64,000 nucleotides of DNA from CAZVKN01 sp964627035 (GTDB lineage Bacteria > Electryoneota > AABM5-125-24 > Hatepunaeales > Hatepunaeaceae): positions 1 through 64,000 of the forward strand of contig CAZVKN010000004.1 in the NCBI GenBank assembly GCA_964627035.1. The letters run 5' to 3'. This document shows, in pieces, positions 8,672 through 18,152 of the stretch (the first letter of the stretch is position 1; the number at the start of each line of letters is the position of its first letter). A program made the translations under genes and the position numbers. The notes beneath the pieces were generated by a model that was not told the origin of the DNA, ran no database searches, and saw only the letters and a list, made by a program, of their open reading frames with translations.

Positions 8672-10492
8672 ATGGCTTCATTCTACGACGATGCATTCCT
8701 TGACCATGTGCGATCTGCGAACAACATCGTAGAAATAATCAGCGGTTTTGTCATGCTGAAATCGGCAGGCTCCGGCAGGCTGAAAGGTCTCTGTCCCTTT
8801 CATAAAGAGAAAACACCGAGTTTCACCGTCCAGCCGGATCGTGGGATGTACTACTGCTTCGGCTGTGGGAAAGGTGGAACGATTTTTAATTTCTTAATGG
8901 AAACTGAAGGGATCTCATTTCCTGAAGCTGTCAGTCACTTGGCTGAGCGTGCCAATATCACTCTCCCGCAGCAGATCAATAGTGAAGCTGCCAAAAAAGT
9001 TCGCTCTGAAAAGGACAAACTGTTTCAGGCAAATCAGTTTGCCTTCAACTGGTTTCACAAGCGACTGACTACAGCAAACAAATCATCCGAAGCTGAAAAA
9101 GTGGTGAAATATCTTCATGATCGAGGCATCAATGAAGATCTTATCAAAGCCTATTGGATGGGGTGGGCTGAGTCCGGTTGGGATTTATTGTGTAAAGCAG
9201 CCGCAAAACAAAAGATAAGCGGGGCTATTTTACAGCAAGCAGGTCTTGCCAACAGACGTAAGGATGGGTCGGGTTATGTGGATAGATTCCGTGCCCGAGT
9301 TGTCTTTCCTATCCTGAATCTGTCAGGGAAACCGATAGCCTTTGGAGGTCGTCGAATTGACGGGATCACTCCCGATGAAGATGTTGCCAAGTATGTAAAC
9401 AGCCCGGAAACACCTATCTATAAAAAGGGTGATAACCTATACGGTCTGTTCACCTCCCGTGACACTATCCGGAAAGAGAATCTTGCCTATCTGGTTGAGG
9501 GATACACGGATCTGCTAGCTTTGGTTCAAGCAGGAGTAGAAAACGTTGTTGCCTCGCTTGGTACAGCCCTGACACCTCAACAGGTTTCGTTGATAAGCCG
9601 ATTTTGCTCAAAGGTGCGCATCGTTTATGATTCCGATACCGCCGGAGCTGAAGCCGCTATCAGAGCAGCGGAAATGATGACTGTTGGTGGATTGGAGGCA
9701 GATATTGTAAGGCTTCCTGCAGGAGACGATCCTGATACACTGTTGAGGAAGGAAGGGGAAAAGGGTCTGACAATCCTTTTACAGAGTTTCGTTTCGTACA
9801 TTAGATTCAGTATTGAAAATGCGAATATCTCTTCAGCCTCCGGACAATCTGAGAAATTGAAAGTCGCCAGGCACATTCAGGGAATGATAAAAGAAATTAA
9901 TGACCCTCTTCAAAAAGAGCTGCTTCGCGACGAACTGTCAAACCTCATCGGACTTAGCCAGCTCACTTTGGACAGAGAGTTGTCGTTGCAGCGACGTAGT
10001 AGAATATCCGAGGATGCGATTGAGAAGGAAGTTCTTCAGATATTGCCGGAAAATGTAGCCGAGCGCGATCTCATTCAGGCAGTGATAGCATTTCCCGAAT
10101 TAATGGATCAGGCGGTGGAGAGGCTGAGCCTGAGCGATTTCCGAACCGATTCACTTCGACAGGTTTACCGCGTGCTTGAGCAGTCTTTTTTACACGATAA
10201 CGAAGTGGATCTGACGCAATTGCCTGACAGATTCGACGATCCAGCTATCAGGGCATTCATAACTGAGGCTGTTCTATCAGTCGAGTGGATAAGCCTTGAA
10301 GCGGCACAGCAACAGATGGCTGACTGCCTGAAACTGTTAAATCTACGGCATATAAAACAGAGAAAATCAGAGATCGAGGTTCAGTTGAATCGTGCAGCGC
10401 AATCAGGCAAACCGACCCGCGAGTTGATGCTGGAGCTTGTCGAACTTAATGAAGAGATTGAACAGAACAACAACAGTAACGATCATTTTTAA
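8672..10492 (+). CDS. dnaG: DNA primase DnaG
   Basis: Primase for replication, 606 residues. N-terminal CHC2-type zinc finger (LCPFHKEKTPSF ... YYCFGCGKGG, about residues 38-70). The catalytic TOPRIM core follows (LVEGYTDLLALVQAG; VRIVYDSDTAGAEAA), about residues 265-345. The C-terminal about 150 residues are the helical DnaB-helicase-binding region. No clear Shine-Dalgarno precedes the ATG. No rpoD or rpsU neighbour, unlike the classical macromolecular synthesis operon. Confidence 0.96.
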   Translation: MASFYDDAFLDHVRSANNIVEIISGFVMLKSAGSGRLKGLCPFHKEKTPSFTVQPDRGMYYCFGCGKGGTIFNFLMETEGISFPEAVSHLAERANITLPQQINSEAAKKVRSEKDKLFQANQFAFNWFHKRLTTANKSSEAEKVVKYLHDRGINEDLIKAYWMGWAESGWDLLCKAAAKQKISGAILQQAGLANRRKDGSGYVDRFRARVVFPILNLSGKPIAFGGRRIDGITPDEDVAKYVNSPETPIYKKGDNLYGLFTSRDTIRKENLAYLVEGYTDLLALVQAGVENVVASLGTALTPQQVSLISRFCSKVRIVYDSDTAGAEAAIRAAEMMTVGGLEADIVRLPAGDDPDTLLRKEGEKGLTILLQSFVSYIRFSIENANISSASGQSEKLKVARHIQGMIKEINDPLQKELLRDELSNLIGLSQLTLDRELSLQRRSRISEDAIEKEVLQILPENVAERDLIQAVIAFPELMDQAVERLSLSDFRTDSLRQVYRVLEQSFLHDNEVDLTQLPDRFDDPAIRAFITEAVLSVEWISLEAAQQQMADCLKLLNLRHIKQRKSEIEVQLNRAAQSGKPTRELMLELVELNEEIEQNNNSNDHF

Positions 10493-10549
10493 TTTGGAAA
10501 AGAGCGACTAACGTCATATATTCACCTTGAATTATATAGGAGATGAGAG

Positions 10550-11101
10550 ATGATTGAGAAAAAACTATCTGCAAAAGCATTAGACCTGTGGGTATCTATC
10601 CTGTGGTCGTGGTATCCGATTTGCGTGTTGCTCACACTCTTGCTTGGATCGGTAGAATGGATAGCTGTAGTTTACGTAGAAGTGGGAATTCTGCTCATAT
10701 TCGTTATCTCGCATCTGTATATGAAGGGTTATCATAAGCGTTTTCGTGTGACTTACGACGATCAGGAGCTGATAGTTTACAGCGGTATCTGGTGGCAGAA
10801 GAGGGTCGTTGTGCCCTTCAATCGTATAACCAACTTCAATACGATTCAAGGTCCCTGGCAGCGTAAACGGCAATTGGCAACCCTCAAGATAGAAACAGCA
10901 GGGCAGTCGGGTCAGACAACACCGGAAGTGCAACTGTGGAGCCAGGATAATTACGATGAGTTGCTGGACGATCTGAAGTCGCGCCTCAAATCAGGCAGTT
11001 CCAAAGAAATGAAAGCTGTTGATAAAGATGCGAAGATAGAATCTAAGGACAGTGTTGTTGAACTGCTCACAAAGATTGAATGGAATACACGACCACAATA
11101 A
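10550..11101 (+). CDS. membrane protein with bacterial PH domain
   Basis: 183 residues. Two adjacent hydrophobic segments (about residues 15-33 and 38-57) are followed by a bPH_2/DUF304 domain (RFRVTYDDQELIVYSGIWWQKRVVVPFNRITNFNTIQGPWQRK). The tail, after about residue 150, is charged. Same layout as the YdbS/YdbT group, which are membrane proteins of uncertain function linked in some firmicutes to envelope stress. GAGATGAGAG precedes the start. It lies alone between dnaG and argF with no functional link visible. Confidence 0.8.
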   Translation: MIEKKLSAKALDLWVSILWSWYPICVLLTLLLGSVEWIAVVYVEVGILLIFVISHLYMKGYHKRFRVTYDDQELIVYSGIWWQKRVVVPFNRITNFNTIQGPWQRKRQLATLKIETAGQSGQTTPEVQLWSQDNYDELLDDLKSRLKSGSSKEMKAVDKDAKIESKDSVVELLTKIEWNTRPQ

Positions 11102-11177
11102 CAATCACTTTACTATCAAATAGCAGAGATATCGAGCTCTGCACCATATAAACCGCAAATATTAGGAGTCCCGCATA

Positions 11178-12095
11178 ATGAAAAAAGATTTGTTAGCCTT
11201 GACTGATCTCGGGCGTGATACGCTGATTAGCCTTGTGGATCACGCCGTAAATTTGAAAGATATGACCAAATCCGGAGCCTGTCCGTCACCATTGGCAGGG
11301 AAAATGGCTGGATTGATATTTCACAAACCTTCACTGAGAACCCGAATTTCATTTGAAGTCGGTGTGCATCAGCTCGGAGGTGGTGCAATGTTTATCACAG
11401 ACAAAGAGATTCAGTTAGGTGTCAGAGAGACCATTGAAGACGTTGCACAAGTGCTCTCCAGGTACCTTGATCTGATTGTGATCCGTACATTCAACCAGAC
11501 TGACATCGCGGAACTGGCACAACACTCCGACATACCGATTATAAACGCACTGACAGACCTGCTGCATCCCTGTCAACTGTTTAGTGATGTCCTGACAGTC
11601 AAAGAGAAATTCGGTCGAATTGAGGATCTGAAGGTTGTTTACTACGGTGACGGAAACAATATGGCTCGCTCGTGGATAAACACTGCAAACATGCTCGGGA
11701 TTGACCTGTGGATTGCAACCTCAAAGGATACTCATCCGGGTGAGCAGTTTGTTGCTAAAGCTATGGAAAATGCTCACGGAAGTGTGACGATAACCGATGA
11801 CCCGATTGAAGCAACAAAGAATGCTGATGTTCTGTACACTGATGTTTGGGCATCTATGGGAGAGAAGGATCAGGCAGCAGAGCGTGAACAATCACTGGAG
11901 AAGTTCCGATTAGATAGTAAACTGCTGTCTCATGCAAAGAAGGATGCAATTGTCATGCACTGTTTGCCAGCCGAGCGGGGACGTGAGATAACAGATGAAG
12001 TGATGGAAGGTGAGCAGTCGGTCGTGTTTGATCAGGCTGAAAACAGGCTGCATGGGCAAAAGTCGTTGATGATGTGGTGTCTCGGATTGGTTTGA
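11178..12095 (+). CDS. argF: ornithine carbamoyltransferase
   Basis: Transfers carbamoyl phosphate to ornithine to make citrulline (arginine synthesis). 305 residues, standard length. Carbamoyl-phosphate loop KPSLRTRISFE (about residues 52-62; STRTR in many family members, here SLRTR), HPCQLFSD near residue 133 and the catalytic HCLPAERG near residue 260 are present. AGGAG lies 8-9 bases before the ATG. Other arg genes are not in the window. N-acetylornithine carbamoyltransferase, known in some Bacteroidetes, is an alternative; the HCLP motif and ordinary length favour ornithine. Confidence 0.9.
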   Translation: MKKDLLALTDLGRDTLISLVDHAVNLKDMTKSGACPSPLAGKMAGLIFHKPSLRTRISFEVGVHQLGGGAMFITDKEIQLGVRETIEDVAQVLSRYLDLIVIRTFNQTDIAELAQHSDIPIINALTDLLHPCQLFSDVLTVKEKFGRIEDLKVVYYGDGNNMARSWINTANMLGIDLWIATSKDTHPGEQFVAKAMENAHGSVTITDDPIEATKNADVLYTDVWASMGEKDQAAEREQSLEKFRLDSKLLSHAKKDAIVMHCLPAERGREITDEVMEGEQSVVFDQAENRLHGQKSLMMWCLGLV

Positions 12096-12102
12096 TACAA
12101 TT

Positions 12103-12882
12103 ATGATCAGGTTAACGATAGTTTTTTCATTGTTACTGGTTCTATATGGATGTAAAAGCAATGCTTTGCGTCACGTTGAAGAGCTTATTGCACAGAACAG
12201 CTATCGTGATGCGCTCAAACTGTTTGATGATTCAGTTTCATTTAGTAATGATGCACTGCCTCTAAAAGCATTGGTTCAGTTTGTGGAAAGTCAAAGCGTC
12301 GAAGGCTGGGTAACGCTCGATAAAGCTATGCTATCCGCAGTCAATGATCGAGCTGAAAATGCTGAAATTTGTTATCGTGCTGCAACTATTATTGTTAGAG
12401 AGAAACAGCGATACCGTGAAGTTATTCAGTTGCTGGATAGCTGTATCGTTATGGATCTGAAGCTTCAGGACATCGCTGTTGAAGTCGCATGGACACGTGG
12501 AATGGAATATCTTGATGTGCCGACTGAAGCAGGCTATTGGCTGCTGAAGTGGGCATCAACTTTTGACAAGCAGATTATAAAGCGACTGCGAGGTCGTCGT
12601 CCGCAGCTTGCAAAGCGATACATAGAGATGGATGAGACGATTCTTCAAATGAGCCGGATAATGACGATTATTGAAAAATATTATGACGAGTTTGGTCGTT
12701 ATCCTAATGACCTGAATCAAACAATCAATTTCAGATCAAGTCTCAATCAGGTTCTATACCGTGATGGTTGGGATTTCAACTTGAACAACAGCGACGACGA
12801 GGCTATCATCATGACAGCAACGGCAAAAAAAAAACATCCTGCCGGTGTCTTGACTGGAACTGTCCTGAAGTATCATGAGTAA
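12103..12882 (+). CDS. predicted lipoprotein with TPR-like helices
   Basis: 259 residues with a signal-lipobox N-terminus (IVFSLLLVLYGC, Cys at about residue 16), so probably a periplasm-facing lipoprotein. The next 150 residues are helical, with TPR-like spacing (LIAQNSYRDALKLFDDS). The last about 65 residues (RIMTIIEKYYDEFGRYPNDLNQTINF ... YRDGWDFNLNN) resemble the C-terminal part of type II pseudopilins, where such a sequence follows the membrane helix. It starts 7 nt after argF and overlaps acpS by 8 nt. Function unknown. Confidence 0.7.
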   Translation: MIRLTIVFSLLLVLYGCKSNALRHVEELIAQNSYRDALKLFDDSVSFSNDALPLKALVQFVESQSVEGWVTLDKAMLSAVNDRAENAEICYRAATIIVREKQRYREVIQLLDSCIVMDLKLQDIAVEVAWTRGMEYLDVPTEAGYWLLKWASTFDKQIIKRLRGRRPQLAKRYIEMDETILQMSRIMTIIEKYYDEFGRYPNDLNQTINFRSSLNQVLYRDGWDFNLNNSDDEAIIMTATAKKKHPAGVLTGTVLKYHE

Positions 12883-13264
12883 ACTGAACATAGGGATTGT
12901 TTCCGGTGTTGATCTTGTCAGTATAGACCGCATAGGTGAAATGGTTGACAGATGGAGCAATAGATTTCTCAACCGCTGTTTTACATCCGCAGAGTTACGA
13001 CTGAGCAGTGGATCAATTGAATCTATTGCTGCGAATTTTGCCGTAAAGGAGGCATTTGCCAAGGCAACCGGTCGAGGATTGCGCGGGTTTGGCTGGAGAG
13101 ACATTGAGCTTGTCAAGGGGGATCTGAATCAGCCGTCACTCAAGTTACACGGCAATGCTGAACTGCTGATCAGAGAGCAAGGGTGGACTTCAATCAGTGT
13201 AAGTTTGTCACATGATTCCGGAATGGCTGTGGCTTTGGTGGTTGCTCTCAAAGAACGGAAGTGA
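12875..13264 (+). CDS. acpS: holo-[acyl-carrier-protein] synthase
   Basis: Attaches 4'-phosphopantetheine from CoA to acyl carrier protein. 129 residues. The Mg-binding GVDLVSIDRI is at residues 11-20 and the catalytic FAVKEAFAKATGRGLRG at about residues 52-68. SVSLSHDSGMAVALVVA is the normal C-terminal strand pair. The start overlaps the upstream lipoprotein gene by 8 nt, so it is likely co-transcribed with it. Confidence 0.93.
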   Translation: MSKLNIGIVSGVDLVSIDRIGEMVDRWSNRFLNRCFTSAELRLSSGSIESIAANFAVKEAFAKATGRGLRGFGWRDIELVKGDLNQPSLKLHGNAELLIREQGWTSISVSLSHDSGMAVALVVALKERK

Positions 13265-13268
13265 AACG

Positions 13269-14036
13269 GTGAGAACCCAATCCGTTGCTAAGATGATCTG
13301 CCACAATTCTTTCCAGGACGGGATTTTATCTGATGATGGGAGAGAGTATGCACTTGGATGCATAGAATCCGGACAAATGGACTCCTGTTTCCATTTTATT
13401 AAGAAGAAGGCAATATCAGCCGGATGTCGAATTGGCTGGAATAAGGTTTGGCACGGTTCTAACTTGTTGGCATGGTACGGAAGAATCTCAGTCACTCAGC
13501 CTATTCGGGCAGTTGCTTTTGAGATTGAATCTAATGAATCAGTTTGGCAGGATTGTCGTGTTAGATTGATGCAGTTGGAATCGGGTGGTTCGTCAACTAT
13601 AGATTCGACAGGTGAACTTTTATCGGGCTTCGGCATCGTAAACAGGAATATAAAGCTGTTACGACGACTCAATCTCGACTACCGGGAACGACCGTTCGTA
13701 GAAAGATGGAGTTGGTCTGGTGAGACAGGAGTTGCGTACCTTTCCGACGGCGGTAAGTTCCAGATATGGAAGGATCTCGTGTGGGTAAGGGCAATCGAGG
13801 CTGTTATTGATAGAGAAGGCAAAATACCTAATTTAGTCAGTGACCATTTGATAAGACTAAATTCTGATGAAAGCGAATTGCAATTCTCTGAATTCGATGA
13901 AGACTTAAGCAAGATGGTAGAGACAATCGAAATGTACGGCTGCGTAAAACTACTCGGAGATACTTTAATTATGAAATCAGGAATTGGAACTACACCTGCA
14001 ATCCTGTACCACCTATATAACCAAGAGGTTAATTGA
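13269..14036 (+). CDS. conserved-looking protein of unknown function
   Basis: About 255 residues from the GTG at 13269, which has GGAAG upstream and follows acpS by 4 nt. An open frame from 13212 would overlap acpS by 53 nt and begin with a hydrophobic, Trp-rich stretch, so I reject that start. No signal peptide or membrane segment. The N-terminal third contains several Cys and His residues (ICHNS, LGCIESG, DSCFHFI, AGCRIGW). The middle is beta-rich. No known domain recognised. The next gene follows directly with no gap, so it belongs to the acpS-methyltransferase-kinase run. Confidence 0.65.
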   Translation: MRTQSVAKMICHNSFQDGILSDDGREYALGCIESGQMDSCFHFIKKKAISAGCRIGWNKVWHGSNLLAWYGRISVTQPIRAVAFEIESNESVWQDCRVRLMQLESGGSSTIDSTGELLSGFGIVNRNIKLLRRLNLDYRERPFVERWSWSGETGVAYLSDGGKFQIWKDLVWVRAIEAVIDREGKIPNLVSDHLIRLNSDESELQFSEFDEDLSKMVETIEMYGCVKLLGDTLIMKSGIGTTPAILYHLYNQEVN

Positions 14037-14864
14037 TTGGAATATGATCCGGTAAAGCTTCGGCTAACAAAGTATCTGGGACGAAATCACCAACTTCGCA
14101 AACTATTTTTTATACTGCTTGACCTGCTGTTCCTCCGCACATGGTATGTTCATAGAGAACTGAAGAAACTTGCCGGTCGCTTTCACAATAGAGTATCCAT
14201 CCTCGATGCCGGTATGGGATTTGGGCAGTATAGCGATAAGATGCTCGAACTGTTTAACGTCGGTAGATTGACCGGATTGGAGATTGATAGTGCTCATCTG
14301 TATGGAAGCGAGCATTATTTCAGAAAGGTCAGCGAGTCAACATCTATTACCCTTGGTGATGTTCAGATTCTTCCTCTAATGGATAATTCCTTTGATCTGA
14401 TTCTGTCTGTGGATGTTATGGAGCATGTTGAGGATGACCAAGCTACCTTCGGTGAGTTTCATCGAGTGCTTAAACCGGGTGGTGTTTTTGTGATGCACAC
14501 TCCGCGGATTCAGAGTGATGCTCCTGAAGAGGCGGAGGATCATGACCATTGGGAGGTTGGGGAGCATGTTCGAGACGGTTACCGCGACTCGGAAGCGACC
14601 GAGCGGTTAAGAAAAGCTGGATTTGACAAGGTGGAATTGGTACACGGATATGGCTTTCCGGGTCAAATAGCATGGACGCTGTTGCAGCGAGTACCGATGA
14701 CCTTGCTCGGCAGGTTCAAGACGGTAATGTTAATTCCGACTTTTCTATATCTCCTGTGTATTTCCCCGATTGCTCTCCTTATGATGTGGTGGGATTTGTC
14801 ATTCCTGGATCATCCTCAAGGGGGATCACTTATGGTTATCGCTGAACGTGCGAAGGAAGAATAG
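14037..14864 (+). CDS. membrane-associated SAM methyltransferase
   Basis: 275 residues from a TTG start lying immediately after the previous stop. Motif I is ILDAGMGFGQYSDKML (about residues 58-73), with the acidic LEID and the post-motif DVMEHVEDDQATFGEFHRVLKPGG signature of Methyltransf_11 enzymes. The C-terminus has a strongly hydrophobic hairpin (about residues 224-250, VMLIPTFLYLLCISPIALLMMWW) that would hold it at the membrane. Substrate unknown; a lipid or quinone precursor would fit the membrane tail. Confidence 0.8.
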   Translation: MEYDPVKLRLTKYLGRNHQLRKLFFILLDLLFLRTWYVHRELKKLAGRFHNRVSILDAGMGFGQYSDKMLELFNVGRLTGLEIDSAHLYGSEHYFRKVSESTSITLGDVQILPLMDNSFDLILSVDVMEHVEDDQATFGEFHRVLKPGGVFVMHTPRIQSDAPEEAEDHDHWEVGEHVRDGYRDSEATERLRKAGFDKVELVHGYGFPGQIAWTLLQRVPMTLLGRFKTVMLIPTFLYLLCISPIALLMMWWDLSFLDHPQGGSLMVIAERAKEE

Positions 14865-14866
14865 CT

Positions 14867-16042
14867 GTGTGGCTGCCATACCGAATGCTGGCGAATTTCA
14901 AGGGGCTGTTGTTTGTTCTGGCTCTGATTATCGTTTTTGGTGTGGTAATATACACCAACAGCATTATTGACAACCTTCGCATCAGCTCTCGCCAGCATCT
15001 TACTCTACAGGTTGAGCGTTTTCGTGTGTTGTTTATGCAGGATGATGCTGGTGCGCTCGATGCTTACTTACATGAGATGGCATCCAAAGACTTTCCCGTA
15101 ATCTTTTCAGATTCCAGCGGTGTGCCGATCTCATGGTCAGGATTACCGCAATTGGACGACATGCCTACCGAACCTGCCAAGGCAAAGGCGATCAAGTATC
15201 AACAGGAATGGGTAAAAGCTGGTAACCTTCCCCTACCATTTGAGATACCCGAATTCAATTTGACATACTACTTCTATTACGGTGACTCCGATATGATCCA
15301 GAGGTTAAGACTATTGCCGTGGATAGAAGTGCTGCTGGTAGGTGGATTGATCTGGATCGGCTATTTCGGGTTTTCCACCATCAGGAAGAGTGAGGAGAGA
15401 TCAGTCTGGGTTGGGATGGCAAAAGAATCGGCTCATCAGCTTGGAACTCCGTTAACATCACTGATGGGATGGGTTGAGTTACTCGATGATTCGGCTGATT
15501 CAGAAATAAAGCAGGAGATGAAGCGGGATCTCAAACGATTGAGCACGGTAGCCGACCGCTTTAGCAAGATTGGATCTAAACCGTCACTGAAGTCACAGCC
15601 TCTGTTCCAAATTGTGAGGGAAGCTGCAGGATACATCCGCAGGCGTGTACCGCAGATGGGAGGCAAGGAAATCAAAGTCGGGATAGACATACCTGAAGAG
15701 ATAAGAGTTAACGCCAACACCATACTGTTCGGTTGGGTGTTGGAGAATCTGTTTAAAAATGCTGTCGAAGCATTCAGGGGTGAAGCTGGCACTGTTTCAG
15801 TTAGAGCACACTGTAGAAATGATATGGTATATCTTGACATTACCGACAGCGGTCCGGGAATCCCGAGACGACATTGGCAGGATATATTCCGTCCCGGTTA
15901 CACAACCAAAAAACGAGGGTGGGGATTGGGTTTGTCACTCTCCCGCAGAATCATCGAGGAGATGCACGAAGGTGAGATAGGCATAGTCGAATCAAATTCC
16001 GGTAGCGGAACGGTCTTTCGATTGAAGCTGCATAAAGGGTAG
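14867..16042 (+). CDS. membrane sensor histidine kinase
   Basis: 391 residues from a GTG start 2 nt after the preceding gene. A transmembrane helix at about residues 10-27 is followed by a roughly 100-residue sensor region. A second helix lies at about residues 145-165 (LPWIEVLLVGGLIWIGYFGF). The dimerisation/phosphoacceptor site is KESAHQLGTPLTSLMGW with His190. The ATPase domain shows the N box NLFKNAVEAF, G1 DSGPGIP and G2 GWGLGLSLSRRII. No response regulator is in its operon. The REC-DUF4388 protein on the facing strand (16282-17919) is the nearest candidate partner. Confidence 0.92.
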   Translation: MWLPYRMLANFKGLLFVLALIIVFGVVIYTNSIIDNLRISSRQHLTLQVERFRVLFMQDDAGALDAYLHEMASKDFPVIFSDSSGVPISWSGLPQLDDMPTEPAKAKAIKYQQEWVKAGNLPLPFEIPEFNLTYYFYYGDSDMIQRLRLLPWIEVLLVGGLIWIGYFGFSTIRKSEERSVWVGMAKESAHQLGTPLTSLMGWVELLDDSADSEIKQEMKRDLKRLSTVADRFSKIGSKPSLKSQPLFQIVREAAGYIRRRVPQMGGKEIKVGIDIPEEIRVNANTILFGWVLENLFKNAVEAFRGEAGTVSVRAHCRNDMVYLDITDSGPGIPRRHWQDIFRPGYTTKKRGWGLGLSLSRRIIEEMHEGEIGIVESNSGSGTVFRLKLHKG

Positions 16043-16065
16043 GCAGTAGGGGGTACTTGTGTTTC

Positions 16066-16260
16066 TTGTAGTCGGGCTTGTCTGAAAGCAAAAAAATCCA
16101 CCATTTGTCATTCTGACTTGATCCGGAATCCAGCAATAACCGGTCTTCCACTTCGTTCAGAATGACAAACTATCAATATATCACCACGAAAGTTAACACT
16201 CTCCTGCCAGAATATCAGACAAGCAGCATGCAATCAGTGGTTGAGACAACCAGACTACAG
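16066..16260. repeat. family A palindromic element split by a family B element
   Basis: The outer family A ends are TTGTAGTCGGGCTTGTCTG (16066-16084) and, on the right, AGACTACAG (16252-16260), with CAGACAAGC (16216-16224) completing the first hairpin. Inside lies a family B element (16104-16169) with 12-bp inverted ends TTTGTCATTCTG and CAGAATGACAAA. The composite fills the gap between the convergent kinase and response-regulator genes. Confidence 0.7.
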
Positions 16261-16281
16261 ATGATGAATAGTCAGGTTGGC

Positions 16282-17919
16282 TTATTCAGCAATAATCGGA
16301 TACAATTCTGAGTGAATCTCTTTGACTGTTACAGGATAACGAGGGTCGGGAATCCAATTCATCAGATGTTCAGCAAGATTCTGAAGAGAAGTCTCTTCAA
16401 GCATTGTCACGAGTAATTCCTGCTCAATCGCCATACTATTCTCATCGCCATCCATCAAAAACAGTTCAAACAATCTTTCGATACTTCCTTTTAGAATTTC
16501 ATAATTTGCCAACGCAGAACGCTGTTCCCACATCTCTTGTAAGTAATTGATTACATTGGAATTTGTCACTTTAGGTTCTGAATGCTCGTCGAACGAATCG
16601 AGAAGTGTTGAATAATCATTCTCAATCACATTCTTAATGAGCAGAGAGGAGAGTACTGATTTCATCTTCTCAAGGTCATTATCAGCATGTGTCTCAAGAA
16701 AATTTGCAACGGTGATAATCGGATAGATGGAACGTGCTATATGAAAACTGATAGCTTCACCAATCATCTGGCGGAAGTCATCAGGAGAGATAGTCCACGA
16801 TTCAAGGAGCACTTCCAACAACGTGATAGCAGCTTTTGCTACGGGAGGCTTGGTGAAATCGAAAGGGACGTTATCAGTGCGAATTACGGAGGTGGATACA
16901 TGGTGAATGTTAAAGATGAGATGTCGTTTCAGAACCGGGGGCAGTTTTGATAGTGAGAGTCTGTTGACCGGCACCGGGTCTTTTGAATCCGGGAAGAACT
17001 GCATGTAATGATCAATGCTGGAATCAAGCGCATTCTCTATACGCTTAAAGCTGAGAATGTTCAGATTTTGGCGGTGGACCAGTTCCGGATTCGGTTCAAT
17101 TTCAGCAGATTCAGTTTTACTGTCATCTGTGATTCCGAATGCTGCGAGAGCATCACTGTCGTCCTGAATCTGTGGTTCAGGCTCTACAACGACATCATCG
17201 TCAACTTCAACAGTAGGGGTAGCAGTAATTTCTTCTTCAACCTGTGCTGCATCCATGAGCAAGCCCTGCCACGACTGGTTGATGGTTTGCTCAACTTTAT
17301 TCGTAAGATCAGCTACTACAAAATTGCCTCCACGCCATGTGAACATGTTGAAGAATGCTTCGCTGCCGACAAGGTCTCCGCATTCCGCATGAGTGATATT
17401 GCCACCTTCAAAGTAGATAGAACCCTTCTTCTGATCTGCTTCGATTATCAGCTCTGCATCACCGCCACTTACACCGAGGAACTGAATGATGTCTGCAAGC
17501 TGGAGCGAGTCCACAAACCCGACAAACCCACTAGGCTTTACGGGCTCACTAAGGGTTGTACGGATAATGTTAACGAGTTCATGTATCTGAAACGGCTTCT
17601 CAAGGAAACGGACTGCACCCTGTTCCTCTGCTTCCCGCTGCAGTTCAGGTGTGCCGTATCCGGTCATAATGATGAATCGAACCGAAGGAAACTCTTCCTT
17701 GACCTGAATCAACAGCTCCAATCCGGTTATAGCCCCCATCTTAAAATCGCTGATCACAAGCTGGATGTTTTTCTGCTCCCGCATGATGTTGATAGCATTT
17801 TCTGGGTGATTAGTTGAGATAGTGGTGAACTCATCCTTATATTCCAGAAAATAGCGGGACAGCAGATCGGTGATCTCCTTGTTATCGTCAACGACGAGAA
17901 CTTTTGCAGGTGTGGGCAC
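16282..17919 (-). CDS. response regulator: REC, DUF4388, unknown C-terminus
   Basis: 545 residues from a GTG start with an AGGAT-like ribosome site. The receiver domain at residues 5-125 has acidic pair D11/D12, phosphoacceptor D58 (VISDFKMG), T86 and K108. A DUF4388 (PatA-N-like) domain follows at about residues 135-230 (GFVDSLQLADIIQFLGVSGGDAELIIE ... GSIYFEGGNITHAECGDLVGSEAFF). An acidic linker spans about 230-280, and about 260 helical residues follow that I do not recognise. No DNA-binding domain, so output is probably by protein contact. A second DUF4388 protein lies in the divergent GTPase cluster 2 kb away. Confidence 0.9.
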   Translation of the reverse strand: MPTPAKVLVVDDNKEITDLLSRYFLEYKDEFTTISTNHPENAINIMREQKNIQLVISDFKMGAITGLELLIQVKEEFPSVRFIIMTGYGTPELQREAEEQGAVRFLEKPFQIHELVNIIRTTLSEPVKPSGFVGFVDSLQLADIIQFLGVSGGDAELIIEADQKKGSIYFEGGNITHAECGDLVGSEAFFNMFTWRGGNFVVADLTNKVEQTINQSWQGLLMDAAQVEEEITATPTVEVDDDVVVEPEPQIQDDSDALAAFGITDDSKTESAEIEPNPELVHRQNLNILSFKRIENALDSSIDHYMQFFPDSKDPVPVNRLSLSKLPPVLKRHLIFNIHHVSTSVIRTDNVPFDFTKPPVAKAAITLLEVLLESWTISPDDFRQMIGEAISFHIARSIYPIITVANFLETHADNDLEKMKSVLSSLLIKNVIENDYSTLLDSFDEHSEPKVTNSNVINYLQEMWEQRSALANYEILKGSIERLFELFLMDGDENSMAIEQELLVTMLEETSLQNLAEHLMNWIPDPRYPVTVKEIHSELYPIIAE

Positions 17920-18152
17920 AATTATCCTATAAGTATGTTCAGATACCGTAAGTTATGAACTCTTTTAGTTCAGGTCAAGCGATAACATCCGGTTAATCAG
18001 ATCAACGGATCCGTTCTATTCTGAAATGTGATTTATTTATTGCTAATTTCACTATAATGCATTACTTTATCTAATTAAATTATCTCTATTATCATTCAGA
18101 AGAAGGCAAACACACATCAGAATGAGATCTGTCCTGATGAGCAGAGGAGAAA

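Noticed and set aside
17008..17817. 269-codon open frame opposite the response regulator
   Set aside because: It lies wholly antisense to a gene with clear REC and DUF4388 domains, and its translation shows no domain or sensible composition.
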